64,000 bases of DNA from Sinohyriopsis cumingii. Lineage: Eukaryota > Mollusca > Bivalvia > Unionida > Unionidae. The DNA lies in NCBI GenBank assembly GCA_028554795.2, contig CM068839.1, positions 18,438,043 to 18,502,042 of the forward strand, in the 5' to 3' direction. The position numbers and the translations under genes were made by a program. Below, piece by piece: positions 45,890 through 58,679 of the stretch. The number at the start of each line of letters is the position of its first letter. Within the stretch, counting starts at the first letter, position 1. The notes under the pieces are model-generated. The model made no database searches and was not told where the DNA came from. It saw only the letters and a program-made list of their open reading frames with translations.

Positions 45890-45900
45890 TCTTATCAGAA

Positions 45901-46589
45901 ACTTGATTCCTAAAACTTTATGCTATTATATTATTATAAGCTTTCTCTTCTATCATTTCATAATGTGATATTACATATTTCATATATAAAATAGAACATT
46001 TTCTTCAGTAATGTTATCTTAACATTAATAACGTCATGTGATGACTACTACATATCATGTGGCTCTACATTCACAAGTGATTACTGATACACTAAAAGTT
46101 ATTCTGGTGACTTTGTGACATTAGTATTTTGCAAGATGATACTATTTTTGTAAAATCAGTCCATTTCAAGCATAAAAGGGGCTTTATTTCATCCATTTTT
46201 AATTAAATGAAATGCATACAGTTTTAACACTTGTATAAAGATGTAACAGTAACAGCAACAGTAATGACAACAACAGCAACAACAAAAACAACCTCACAGA
46301 TTACCTTGCAGATCTATTTTTCTTACATTGGCAGTTTTGTTCTTAAGTGAGTGTAGCTTTTGATGGGCCATTGTATGGGCAGACAGCTATATGGACAACA
46401 TTCATGAAATGTAGCCCAATTTCCAACTAATTTCTTAAGTAATGTATACACTGGTTGCTTCCCTTTCTATTCTCCATTGAGTAAGTATTTTACTCAACAA
46501 ATACATAGTGAAATCATTTAGATTTAGCTAATAAAAGTTCCAATGATAATTTTTTATCAAAAGAATTTTCTTCTATACTGATTTACAAC
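45901..46589. other. No gene recognised
   Basis: AT-rich flank with an ACAACAACAGCAAC-type run at about 46246-46290. No 5' LTR of the minus gypsy copy is visible. Confidence 0.45.
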
Positions 46590-47240
46590 TATTTCTTTAT
46601 AATCATTTTCACACTAAGAATAATAATGCCCTTTTTAATTTCTAATGAACATCACTAGAATTTGTGCACTTGCAAGTTGTGTTATGTATATCTATAATTC
46701 TGTAATTTTTATTCATGTTGGTAAACTAAAGGCATTATCTGTAGCTGGATTTGGTGTATAGGATCTATTTTAAGAATGTAAAATTGGATAGGATCTATAA
46801 ATAGCTGCTAATACAGTTATGAAACAATAAAATTATAAGTAAGCATGTTGACAAGTTTTGGGCCTTTTCCTGTTGGATAGGTCAGTCAGGTGGTAACTTA
46901 GAAGAATTAAGTTAATTCCCATTGGATGGGTTAATAGGAGTTTATGATGTTGGAAATTTATGATTTGTAATGTAGGTGTAATGGCAATATGCATGTTTCA
47001 CCCTTTCACCTGTAGCTGGCACTGGACAATTTTCTCATTCTTATTATTTGTCTTCTTATTGTAACATAATACTGCCAATTTAGTATATACTGTACTTAGA
47101 TATTAGAGGAAAAACATCTGTTTGGATTATGCAGTAGAAATAGAAAAGTGCTCAGTGGTCTATAATATTATTCTGGGACTATTGTGAATTACTGGACAAA
47201 ACCATTTTCAGTGTATACTATGATTATACATATGTGCATA
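46590..47240 (+). mobile_element. LTR-like dispersed repeat, copy 2
   Basis: Matches 1250-2080 in the same orientation: GGATCTATAAATAGCTGC (TATA-like), AACAATAAAATTATAAG (poly-A signal), GTCAGGTGGTAACTTAGAAG, TTAATTCCCATTGGATGG and AAAAGTGCTCAGTGGTCTAT. It has the layout of an LTR 3' part plus leader, but no coding region follows; the 44-bp array begins about 100 bp later. Confidence 0.45.
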
Positions 47241-47344
47241 CTGTGGCCAGAAAAAATGAACAAGTGCAACTAACAAGATTTATTAAATACAACAATACAT
47301 TTTATACACAGCAAATCCAGACAATATGAAGCTTTATAGCACCA

Positions 47345-50300
47345 GTCATTTTTTATGAGTGCAAAATGTACTGACCTCTTGTAAACCAATAAATTGTTAT
47401 GAGTGCATAATGTACTGACCTCTTGTAAACCAATCAACTGTTATGAGTGTATAATGTACTGACCTCTTGTAAACCAATCGAGTGTTATGAGTGTATAATG
47501 TACTGACCTCTTGTAAACCAATCAACTGTTATGAGTGTATAACATAATGACATCTTGTAAACCAATCAATTCTTATGAGTGTATAATGTACTGATCTCTT
47601 GTAAACTAATCACTTGTTATGAGTGTATAATGTACTGAACTCTTGTAAACCAATCAAGTGTTATGAGTGTATAACGTACTGACCTCTTGTAGACCAATCA
47701 ATTGTTATGAGTGCATAATGTACTGACTTCATGTAAACCAATCAATTGTTATCAGCGCATAATGTACTGATCTCTTGTAAACCAATCAACTGTTATGAGT
47801 GTATAATGTAGTGACCTCTTGTAAACCAATCAACTGTTATGAGTGTATAACATAATGACATCTTGTAAACCAATAAATTCTTATGAGTGTATAATGTACT
47901 GATCTCTTGTAAACTAATCACTTGTTATGAGTGTATAATGTACTGAACTCTTGTAAACCAATCAAGTGTTATGAGTGTATAACGTACTGACCTCTTGTAG
48001 ACCAATCAATTGTTATGAGTGCATAATGTACTGACTTCATGTAAACCAATCCATTGTTATCAGTGCATAATGTACTGATTTCTTGTAAACCAATCAACTG
48101 TTATGAGTGGATAATGTACTGAACCTTTGTAAACAAATCAACTGTTATGAGTGCATAATGTACTGACCTCTAGTAAACCAATCAACAGTTATGAGTGCAT
48201 AATGTACTGACCTCTAGTAAACCAATCAATTGTTATGAGTGCATAATGTACTGACTTCATGTAAACCAATCCATTGTTATCAGTGCATAATGTACTGATT
48301 TCTTGTAAACCAATCAACTGTTATGAGTGGATAATGTACTAAACCTTTGTAAACAAATCAACTGTTATGAGTGCATAATGTACTGACCTCTAGTAAACCA
48401 ATCAATTGTTATGAGTGCATAATGTACTGACCTCTTGTAAACTAATCAACTGTTATGAGTGTATAACATAATGACATCTTGTAAACCAATCAATTCTTAT
48501 GAGTGTATAATGTACTGATCTCTTGTAAACCAATCAACTGTTATGAGTGGATAATGTACTGAACCTTTGTAAACAAATAAACTGTTATAACTGCATACTG
48601 TACTGACCACTTGTAAACCAATCAACTGTTATGAGTGCATAAATGTACTGACCTCTTGTAAACCAAAAAATTGTTATGAGTGCATAATGTACTGAACTCT
48701 TGTAAACAAATCAATTGTTATGAGTGCATTATGTACTGACCTCTTGTAAACCAATCAATTGTTATGAGTGCATTATGTACTGAACTCTTGTAAACCAATC
48801 AATTGTTATGAGTGCATTATGTACTGAACTCTTGTAAACCAATCAATTGTTATGAGTGCATTATGTACTGAACTCTTGTAAACAAATCAATTGTTATGAG
48901 TGCATAATATACTGCCTCTTGGAAACCAATCAACTGTTATGAGTGCATTATGTACTGACCTCTTGTAAACCAATCAACTGTTATGAGTGCATTATGTACT
49001 GACCTCTTGTAAACCAATCAATTGTTATGAGTGCATAATTTACTGAACTCTTGTAAACAAATCAATTGTTATGAGTGCATAATATACTGCCTCTTGGAAA
49101 CCAATCAACTGTTATGAGTGCATTATGTACTGAACTCTTGTAAACAAATCAATTGTTATGAGTGCATAATATACTGCCTCTTGGAAACCAATCAACTGTT
49201 ATGAGTGCATTATGTACTGAACTCTTGTAAACCAATCAATTGTTATGAGTGCATTATGTACTGAACTCTTGTAAACCAATCAATTGTTATGAGTGCATTA
49301 TGTACTGAACTCTTGTAAACAAATCAATTGTTATGAGTGCATAATATACTGCCTCTTGGAAACCAATCAACTGTTATGAGTGCATTATGTACTGACCTCT
49401 TGTAAACCAATCAACTGTTATGAGTGCATTATGTACTGACCTCTTGTAAACCAATCAATTGTTATGAGTGCATAATTTACTGAACTCTTGTAAACAAATC
49501 AATTGTTATGAGTGCATAATATACTGAACTCTTGTAAACAAATCAATTGTTATGAGTGCATAATTTACTGAACTCTTGTAAACAAATCAATTGTTATAAT
49601 TGCATAATGTACTGTCCTCTTGAAAACCAATCAACTGTTATCAGTGCATTATGTAGTGACCTCTTCTAAACCAATCGTTATGAGTGCATAATGTACTGAA
49701 CTCTTGTAAACCAATCAATTGTTATGAGTGTATATGTACTGACCTCTTGTAAACCAATCAACTGTTATGAGTGTATAATGTACTGAACTCTTGTAAACCA
49801 ATCAAGTGTTATGAGTGCATAATGTACTGACCTCTTGTAAACCAATCATCTGTTATGAGTGTATAACGTACTGAACTCTTGTAAACCAATCAGTTGTTAT
49901 GAGTGCATTATGTATTGACCTCTTGGAAACCAATCAATTGTTATGAGTGTATAATGTACTGACCTCTTGTAAACCAATCAATTGTTATGAGTGTATAATG
50001 TACTGACCTCTTGTAAACCAATCAACTGTTATGAGTGCATAATGTACTGACCTCTTGTAAACCAATCAATTGTTATGAGTGCATAATGTACTGATCTCTT
50101 GTAAACCAATCAATTGTTATGAGTGCATAATGTACTGACCTCTTGTAAACCAATCAACGGTTATGAGTGTATAATGTACTGAACTCTTGTAAACCAATCA
50201 ATTGTTATGAGTGCATAATGTACTGATCTCTTATAAACCAATCAATTGTTATGAATGTATAATGTACTGACCTCTAGTAAACCAATCAACTGTTATGAGT

Positions 50301-50672
50301 GTATAATGTACTGAACTCTTGTAAACCAATCAAGTGTTATGAGTGCATAATGTACTGACCTCTTGTAAACCAATCAACTGTTATGAGTGTATAACGTACT
50401 GAACTCTTGTAAACCAATCAATTGTTATGAGTGCATTATGTATTGACCTCTTGGAAACCAATCAATTGTTATGAGTGTATAATGTACTGACCTCTTGTAA
50501 ACCAATCAATTGTTATGAGTGTATAATGTACTGACCTCTTGTAAACCAATCAATTGTTATGAGTGTATAATGTACTGACCTCTTGTAAACCAATCAATTG
50601 TTATGAGTGTATAATGTACTGACCTCTTGTAAACCAATCAAGTGTTATGAGTGCATAATGTACTGATTGGTT
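47345..50672. repeat. 44-bp minisatellite, about 75 copies, with higher-order structure
   Basis: The unit reads GTTATGAGTGCATAATGTAC, TGACCTCTTGTAAACCAATC, AATT. The rare variant AACATAATGACATC occurs at about 47541, 47849 and 48465. These are 308 bp (7 units) and 616 bp (14 units) apart, so multi-unit blocks were duplicated. A 43-bp variant (AATATACTGCCTCTTGGAAACC) recurs around 48.9-49.4 kb. Nearly every unit carries CCAAT. No coding frame persists. Confidence 0.97.
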
Positions 50673-52027
50673 GTAAAACCAAGAAGCCAAGGGAATATGC
50701 TGCCTTGTCCTTGTGCTGAGTTAAATTAAAAAATTCTTGCATTTGATTGGGCAATATAGTCAGTTCACTTTTGCATTTTGCTCAACAATATCTTTACATT
50801 TCAGGTTTCCCTTCACAGCATTTGAGATGTAAGTTGAAAAAGCCTCAATCTTTACATAATAATGTCAGTCAGTTAGGGTTAGGAACCTTACTGCCTGACA
50901 AGTGAAAACATTTGAAACCATTAGCTTTAATCCAAAACACTTAAGAAATCTATACATTACATCCAAATTCATGATATTTGACAGCTGACAGAGGTGTTTT
51001 ATGTACCTGTGAAGTTCAACAAGGAGAGCTGCCCTCAGCTGCAAGCATTTAAAATGGCTCCATATAGTCCAGTTTTGATAATGTAACAAATAATACTCAA
51101 AATAAGAAACATAATATTAAACTATGATATACTGTATATATTTATGTTAGGTCTAACTGCAGAAAAAGAGATCCTGATTACCATCACATAATGCACACAC
51201 ATATTGGAGTTAATGCTTTATGCTATTTGTTCTATTGAATATTCCCAGCAAACTGCACAGACCTGAATCTGCCAGCACATTATGTAACAGGAGATCTGGG
51301 TCTATGCAGTCTGCAGTTGGACCCGATTTAGAAGAGAATGTATATGGTATTCATTGTCCTGTAACTAACTAATGTCAGTTCAAGGCTTTCTTATGACATC
51401 TGGTTTATCATTAACTACGTAAAAACTTTTCAATTACAAAAGGAGAGGAAAATCGAACAAACAAAAACTGAATATCTAACTAGACGAAGGCCACATAACC
51501 AATAAAAGTATTCAATTAAGGAATTGGCAATTAGGACATGTACATTGCTAATTAATCCTTATACAAATAAATCAGAACTTAAAACATAATATCAAACTGT
51601 AGACCACATGACCTTGATAATTTATATAAAGGGAGATTACCAATAATCAGCATCAGTTACCATGGTATCCTGTTTGGAAGGTAGATATGAAATGAAGCAT
51701 AGAACAAATGTCAATGGATATCTGAACCCACCAACTGCATAGCAGAAAGATTTTGTTCCAAGCACTCTTTGTGAACAGAGTTGTATATAAATTGGTTACT
51801 TTTAATTTTTCTTATGTATTTGCTACATGTTGATGATAAAAGAAAAACAATAATGAAAGTTGCCTTATAAATGCCAAAAACATTGAAATTGCAAAAATGA
51901 ACTCAGATACATGTATATTGTCAAGGTCTTGAGCTTCCATACAAACGTGTGCAGAACATGATATTTAAAAACAAACAAATTACAAAAGGCAGTTATTTAC
52001 CATTCATGGACTGCATAACTGTTTTGT
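50673..52027. other. No gene recognised
   Basis: Unassigned AT-rich DNA. A minus-strand frame at 50865-51089 (74 residues) has no recognised motif. Confidence 0.45.
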
Positions 52028-52040
52028 TCCATGGAGAAGA

Positions 52041-52288
52041 TTTTTTTTGTTTTTGTAGGGTTTAACGCCATTTTTCAGTACACGATAGGCTATTTATGGC
52101 GGCTAGTATTATTGGTGGAGGAAGAACCCGGGAAAACCCTGGAAAGAACCACCGACCCACAAGAACTACTGGCAAGCTTTCTCACATACCCACATTGGCA
52201 GATTCCTAGACTCGAACCCACACAGACAGAGGTGAGATGGCAGTGATCCGTAACGGAGAGCACGTTAGACCACTCGGCCACTCGAGGC
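52041..52288 (-). mobile_element. tRNA-derived SINE, family B, copy 2
   Basis: Head on the minus strand: GTGGCCGAGTGGTCTAACGTG (A box) and GTGGGTTCGAGTCTAGG (B box). The body contains GTGGGTCGGTGGTTCTTTCC and ends near GGCGTTAAACCCTAC plus a short A-rich tail. It is flanked by an imperfect 13-bp target-site duplication: TCCATGGAGAAGA (52028-52040) and TCCACAGAGAAGA (52289-52301). Confidence 0.85.
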
Positions 52289-52808
52289 TCCACAGAGAAG
52301 AAGAATAAAGAATCTAGGTTGATAGTGTTAGTGATTATACATCAAGTTTCAAAATGGAGTTATCAGGTTAACTGGGTTGAATGGTGTATTACTGTGTATC
52401 CATGCAAACATCCACTCCTTGTAAGGATTTTTAGGTCTCAAATCTTGACATAGCATACAGGAAAATACAGGTTTGGCTTGTTTGAGACATGACGATATCA
52501 TAGTCAAGCATGACACCTTCTGGTAAATTTACACAGATTGGTTGTAAAATGGAACTTTGTGACAGCAGAAAAGATGATGTTATGAATGTTGTGCTCATAA
52601 AGTAAAAAGGTCAAGTACTAGTGAGCATAAAATTTATTGTACAGGTAAAATTGGTTTGCATTTATCCATCACTGTTATGGCAGGTATCTTTATATGTTCT
52701 ATTTGTGATCTTGTTTTCAATCATTATATACTTACATATCTAGCCAGCTAAATAGCTAGCAATCTCTTTTTATCTTCTTTATTTAACATGTCAAGGACCA
52801 TCATTTTA

Positions 52809-53065
52809 GTGTGTTGTGTTGGTGTTGTGTGGTTCAACACCATTTTTCAGCACACGATAGACTATACATGGCGGCCAGTATTAATGGTGGAGGAAGAATC
52901 CGGGGAAAACCCCGGAAAGAACCACCGACCCACGAGAAGCTTCTGGCAAGCTTTCTCACATACCCACATTGGCCGAATAGGAGACTCGAACCCACGCAGA
53001 CAGAGGTGAGATGGCAATGATCTGTAATGGAGAGCGCTTTAGACCACTCGGCCAATTGGGGCCCG
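52809..53065 (-). mobile_element. tRNA-derived SINE, family B, copy 3
   Basis: Head on the minus strand: GGCCGAGTGGTCTAAAGCGC (A box) and GTGGGTTCGAGTCTCC (B box). The body matches copies 1 and 2, with a tail of CACAACACC/AACACAACACAC. It is flanked by a perfect 11-bp target-site duplication CCATCATTTTA (52798-52808 and 53066-53076), so it is a complete and probably young insertion. Confidence 0.9.
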
Positions 53066-53076
53066 CCATCATTTTA

Positions 53077-53639
53077 CAAAGTATAAAAGATCATCCTTAT
53101 AAATCTACTTTCATAAATAACACAAGGTCATATCAAGATGTAACAACCTACATGATGACATGAGATGTGAGGTCATTACTAATTTTAATGAAGATTTATT
53201 TTTTTAAATAAAATCACTTAGAACATGCTTGGTATGGCTCCAATTAGAAAATTTCACTATATTATTCTAATACAAAAAGAGGTCTGATCCTCCCTTACTT
53301 ACAGATGGTGACAAGACTACACTTGTATATAGTATATGTCATATTGTGACATCATTTTCTAGTATATGTTATAAGACATCAGTTCAGTTCATTGTATAAT
53401 ACATTGATATTAGGAGTTATCTAATAATTTTTATTAAAACAAAATACTTTTAGGTTCTATTACTGGTTACAGTAATCTATCAAACTGCATTCAGTATCTG
53501 ATAAAGAGCTGAGGACACCTTCAGTTCATATTAAATATGGATTTATAAAAATATTTAAACTATTTAAATTAGTAAATCTGGTGTAGTAATCCTGGGATAC
53601 TGTCAAGTTGTCAATTTTATATCAGCAGACTATAAAATC
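53077..53639. other. No gene recognised
   Basis: AT-rich flank between the SINE and the 49-bp array. Confidence 0.45.
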
Positions 53640-55380
53640 AATACATGTATACATTAGTGGCATGGTTACTTAATCTGACCATATAATCAATACATGTATA
53701 CATTAGCATGGTTACTTGATCTGACCATGCAATCAATACATGTATGCATTAGTGGCATGGTTAGTTCATTTGACCATAAAATCAATACCCTTCCATATTA
53801 GTGGCATGGTTACTTCATCTGACCATACAATCATAACATGTATACATTAGTGGCATGGTTACTTGATCTGACCATGCAATCAATACATGTATACATTATT
53901 GGCATGGTTACTTGATCCGACCAAAAAATCAATACTTGTATACATTAGTGGCATGGTTACTTGATCTGACCATGTAATCAAAATACATGTATACATTAGT
54001 GGCATGGTTACTTGATCTGACGATGCATTCAATACATGTATACACTAGTGGCTTGGTTACTTGATCTGACCATAAAATCAAAACACTTCTACATTAGTGG
54101 CATTGTTATTTGATATGACCATGCAATCAATACATGTATACATTAGTGGCATGGTTACTCGATCTGACCATAAAATCAATACATGTATACATTAGTGGCA
54201 TGGTTACTTAATCTGACCATAAAATGAATACATGTCTAAATTAGTGGCATGGTTACTTGATCTGACCAAGCAATCAAAACACATATACCTTAGTGACATG
54301 CTTATTTGATCTGACCATGCAATCAATACATGTATACATTAGTGGCATGGTTACTCGATCTGACCATAAAATCAATACATGTATACATTAGTGGCATGGT
54401 TACTTAATCAGACCATAAAATGAATACATGTCTAAATTAGTGGCATGGTTATTTGATCTGACCAAGCAATCAAAACACATATACATTAGTGACATGGTTA
54501 CTTGATCTGACCAAGCAATCAATACATGTATACATTAGTGACATGGTTATTTGATCTGACCATGCAATCAATACATGTATACATTAGTGGCACGGTTACT
54601 TGATCTGACCATAAAATGAATACATGTCTAAATTAGTGGCATGGTTACTTGATCTGACCAAGCAATCAATACACATTTACATTAGTGACATGGTTACTTG
54701 ATCTGACCGTGCATTTAATACATGTATACAACAGTGGCTTGGTTACTTGATCTGACCATAAAATCAAAACACTTCTACTTTAGTGGCATTGTTATTTGAT
54801 ATGAGCATGCAATCAATACATGTATACATTAGTGGCATGGCTACTTGATCTGACCATGTAATCAATACATGTATACATTAGTGGCATGGTTACTCGATCT
54901 GACCATAAAATCAATACATGTATACATTAGTGTCATGGTTACTTAATCTGATCATAAAATGAATACATGTCTAAATTAGTGACATGGTTACTTGATCTGA
55001 CCATGCAATCAATACATGTATACATTACTGGCATGGTTACTCGATTTGACCATAAAATCAATACCCTTCTATATCAGTGGCATGATTACTTCATCTGACC
55101 ATAAAATCAATACACATATACATCAGTGGCATGATTACTGGATTTGACCATAAAATCAATACATGTATACATTTAGTAGCATGGTTACTTGATCTGACCA
55201 TGCAGTCAATACACCAATACATTTGTGGCATGGTTAATTGAACTGACCATGCAATCAATACAAATATACACTTATGGCTTGGTTACTTGATCTGACCATG
55301 CAATTCATATGTGGATACATTAGTAGCTTGGCCACTTGATCTGACCATGGTATCAATGCACTTTTTCAATAGTGGCATGG
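53640..55380. repeat. 49-bp minisatellite, about 35 copies
   Basis: The unit reads CCATAAAATCAATACATGTA, TACATTAGTGGCATGGTTAC, TTGATCTGA. Main variants are ACACTTCTACATT, CATGTCTAAATT and ACATATACATT; these recur in the same order in blocks (for example near 54.12-54.30 kb and 54.31-54.50 kb). Copies degrade to the right of 55.05 kb. A lone 1.5-unit copy lies at 36.33 kb. Confidence 0.95.
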
Positions 55381-55744
55381 TTGTCTTGTCCTAGCATGAC
55401 ATCATACACAACAACTAAGGCTGATTCTATGGAAGTAATACAGTCAGTAATTTTGAACTCTAATTCTTCATTAATTTTTATAGTAAATTTTGGTAATTTG
55501 GCTGGAGTAAATTTTAGCAGAGAAAATGATTTTAATCTGCAGATCATGTCCATCAAAAGGCAAGATTAATTACCATTTTGAATGTTTTCTCTGTTAAAGA
55601 CCTTGAAAAACTTGGATTAAGTTTATAATGTTACATCACAGGAAAAAAATCCTTTATTTCTACTTAACAGAAGGTTGATCTTTGTCAGTGTTCTCCTACA
55701 ATGATCTAATGTGAGAGAATAAAAAAGTTGTTTGGTAAGATTCA

Positions 55745-57045
55745 GCTTAATTTAGTTACTGGAAGTCTCAACTGTCAAAGATTAATTTAGTTATTGGAAG
55801 TCTCAACTGTCAAAGATTAATTTAGTTATTGGAAATCTCAACTGTCCAAGATTAATTTAGTTACTGGAAATCTCAACTGTCAAAGATTAATTTAGTTACT
55901 GAAAGTCTCAACTGTCAAACATTAATTTAGTTACTGGAAGTCTCAACTGTCAAACATTAATTTAGTTACTGGAAGTCTTAACTGTCAAAGATTAGTTATT
56001 GGAAGTTATACCTGTCAAATATTAATTGAGTTCTTGGAAGTCTCAACTGTCAAATATTAATTAATTATTGAAGTCTCAACTGTCATAGATTAGTTTAGTT
56101 ATTGGAAGTGTCAACTGTCAAAGATTAATTTAGTTACTGGAAGTCTCAACTGTCAAAGATTAACTTAGTTACTGAAAGTCTCAACTGTCAAAGATTAATT
56201 TAGTTACTGTAAGTCTCAACTGTCAAACATTAATTTAGTTACTGGAAGTCTCAACTGTCAAAGATTAGTTATTGGAAGTTATACCTGTCAAAGATTAATT
56301 TAGTTCTTGGAAGTTTCAACTGTCAAATATTAATTTAGTTATTGAAGTCTCAACTGTCATAGATTAATTTAGTTATTGGAAGTGTCAACTGTCAAAGATT
56401 AATTTAGTTACTGGAAGTCTCAACTGTCAAAGATTAACTTAGTTACTGAAAGTCTCAACTGTCAAAGATTAATTTAGTTACTGTAAGTCTCAACTGTCAA
56501 AGATTAGTTATTGGAAGTTGTACCTGTCAAAGATTAATTTAGTTCTTGGAAGTCTCAACTGTCAAAGATTAATTTAGTTATTGGAAGTCTCAACTGTCAA
56601 AGAATAATTTAGTTATTGGAAGTGTCAACTGTCAAAGATTAATTTAGTTACTGGAAGTGTCAACTGTCAAAGATTAATTTAGTTATTGGAAGTGTCAACT
56701 GTCAAAGAATAATTTAGTTATTGGATGTGTCAACTGTCAAAGATTAATTTAGTTACTGGAAGTGTCAACTATCAAAGATTAATTTAGTTATTGGAAGTGT
56801 CAGCTGTCAAAGATTAATTTTGTTATTGGAAGTCTCAACTGTCAAAGATTAATTTAGTCATTGGAAGTCTCAACTGCCACGATTAATTTAGTTATTGGAA
56901 GTCTCAACTGTCAAAGATTTAGTTATTGGAAGTCTCAACTGTCAAAGATTAATTTAGTTACTGGAAGTGTCAACTGTCAAAGATTAATTTAGTTATTGAA
57001 AGTTGTTACTGTCAAGGATTAATTTAGTTATTGGAAGTCATAACT
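55745..57045. repeat. 35-bp minisatellite, about 37 copies
   Basis: The unit reads GATTAATTTAGTTATTGGAA, GTCTCAACTGTCAAA, with TTACTGG and GTGTCAAC variants. A shortened unit with AGTTATTGGAAGTTATACCT recurs near 55.99, 56.27 and 56.51 kb, marking block duplications of roughly 240-280 bp. The array starts about 365 bp after the 49-bp array ends. Confidence 0.95.
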
Positions 57046-58679
57046 GCGGTCGTAAGGAAAAATATGATAAAAAAACTTTTAATTCTACAAAAATATATAA
57101 AGTTATCAGAGAAGTTAATGGCTTTTTAAAGCAAAGTTTCACTCTTATTCAATTAGCACCCCAGAGGAGTGGTCATAAGGTTCAAAAATATGTTCAAAAA
57201 TAAAATATATAGAGAGATAGAGGATGTAGCGGAAACTATATTGCTTTAGAAGCTATTATAAATGATCAAAACTAATATCAGAAGTTGTTTATTAACTGAA
57301 AGAAGACAATTTATTTGTAACAACTCTGTGCACATATAAATTTTATAACCAATCAATAATAACTGGAGACTGGACTCTGTTATATATACATGTAAATAAT
57401 AAGATGGGACCACACAGCAAAATACATTTAATAATGCAAGAATTTGACCTTATAGGTGTCTGATGAGAGAAGAACCCTACTCTTATAAAATATAGTTGGG
57501 AGGCTTTTTGAAAAAAAACAGGCAAGGTTTGATTAATTTTATACCATCAGACCTTTAATATATTACCAAGTTCCAACAATGACATCTGTTACAAATCTGA
57601 TCATTGGCCTGTTTTCGTGACCATTCAATTTATTGACCAAGCAAAATGATGCGGTACAAGTTTAATAATAAGAAACCATGTATGTGTCGACTTCACTAAA
57701 AGTTGTACATCTCATACTACTGATCAATAGAAAATCAATAATGGTAATAATCAAGATAAAAATTAATTTTAATACAAACGATCACTTGTTTGGGGACACT
57801 TTAAAACTTATGATACAAAAAAGCTTTGTCTTACTCCTCTTTTGAAAAAAAAATGACCAAAGAATAAACTGGAGAGAAAGACAGTTTAAACAAAAATGAA
57901 CAAAGAATAAACTGGAGAGAGAGATAAGAGCTTCAATTCAAATGTTTGTATGAACATGATATTATTTAAGATGGGCTAATGAGACTGGCATAATGAAAGC
58001 AAATCTAAACATTCTCCAAGAAGAAAAGTTAAAGGCATCATCTCAAGAGCAAAACCAAGATGGACAGGAGAGGGTGTGCAAACAAATAAATTCTCTTGCA
58101 ACTGTAAGGAAAGGTTTTATGTTGAAACATGCGTATGTATGCTTATCCTTCATGATTGAAGTCAATTAACAGATCTGAATAGCATTAAATTGAAGAGAAA
58201 ACCTTTTAGAAATACCTTGACTAAAGTCAAATTATTATTTTCATCTTAATGTTTTTGACTCTTTAAATCAATCTTGTTGCACCCTGTTTGCACATGAAAA
58301 TAAAGAACCAGATGGGTCTCTCATTGCAAGAATACATATGCATTAAAAAGCATGAAAAGTATGTTTAAATGATTTTATTGTCAAATACTGGATTGACCTA
58401 GGACTTCTTAGGCAAGAGCCGTAAATAATGAATGAAATCAATTATCAGTTACACAAATCACAATTATTTCTAAGGAAGGAAAATCGTAATCTGCCTAAAA
58501 AAAAGATCAAAAACCCATTTAAATTTTGAATGTTGATTTGAAAACTGCGTATCAGACATCACAAATGGAATAAATAAGGTCTTATGATAAATAATAAGTG
58601 AAACAAATAAGTTTTATTCAAGAATCAATATATTGTTCAAGGTACACACATTTTCTATTTATTTAAAACAAAAAAGAAC
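57046..58679. other. No gene recognised; small 43-bp duplication
   Basis: AT-rich DNA. AAAGAATAAACTGGAGAGA occurs twice, about 43 bp apart (57858 and 57901). The right end may include the decayed N-terminal part of the L1-like element, but nothing can be read there. Confidence 0.45.

Larger units (their letters stand above)
41700..45900 (-). mobile_element. Ty3/gypsy retrotransposon, Gmr1-like order, minus copy
   Basis: Read 5' to 3' on the minus strand: zinc knuckle (45.87 kb), aspartic protease DTGA (45.6 kb), integrase HHCC module (44.9-44.73 kb), integrase core (44.7-44.25 kb), integrase tail CHIN (about 44.0 kb), RT with YIDD (43.76-43.2 kb), RNase H (43.05-42.6 kb), a polypurine tract (about 42.49-42.50 kb) and a 3' LTR (to about 41.7 kb). 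Integrase therefore precedes RT, as in Ty1/copia and the Gmr1 clade. The 5' LTR and most of gag are absent. Frameshifts and stops occur throughout. Confidence 0.85.

Noticed and set aside
47345..50672. CRISPR-like regular array
   Set aside because: Units are contiguous with no unique spacers and the DNA is eukaryotic; it is a minisatellite.
52031..53055. Several 66-73 residue ORFs
   Set aside because: All are frames of the two family-B SINEs.
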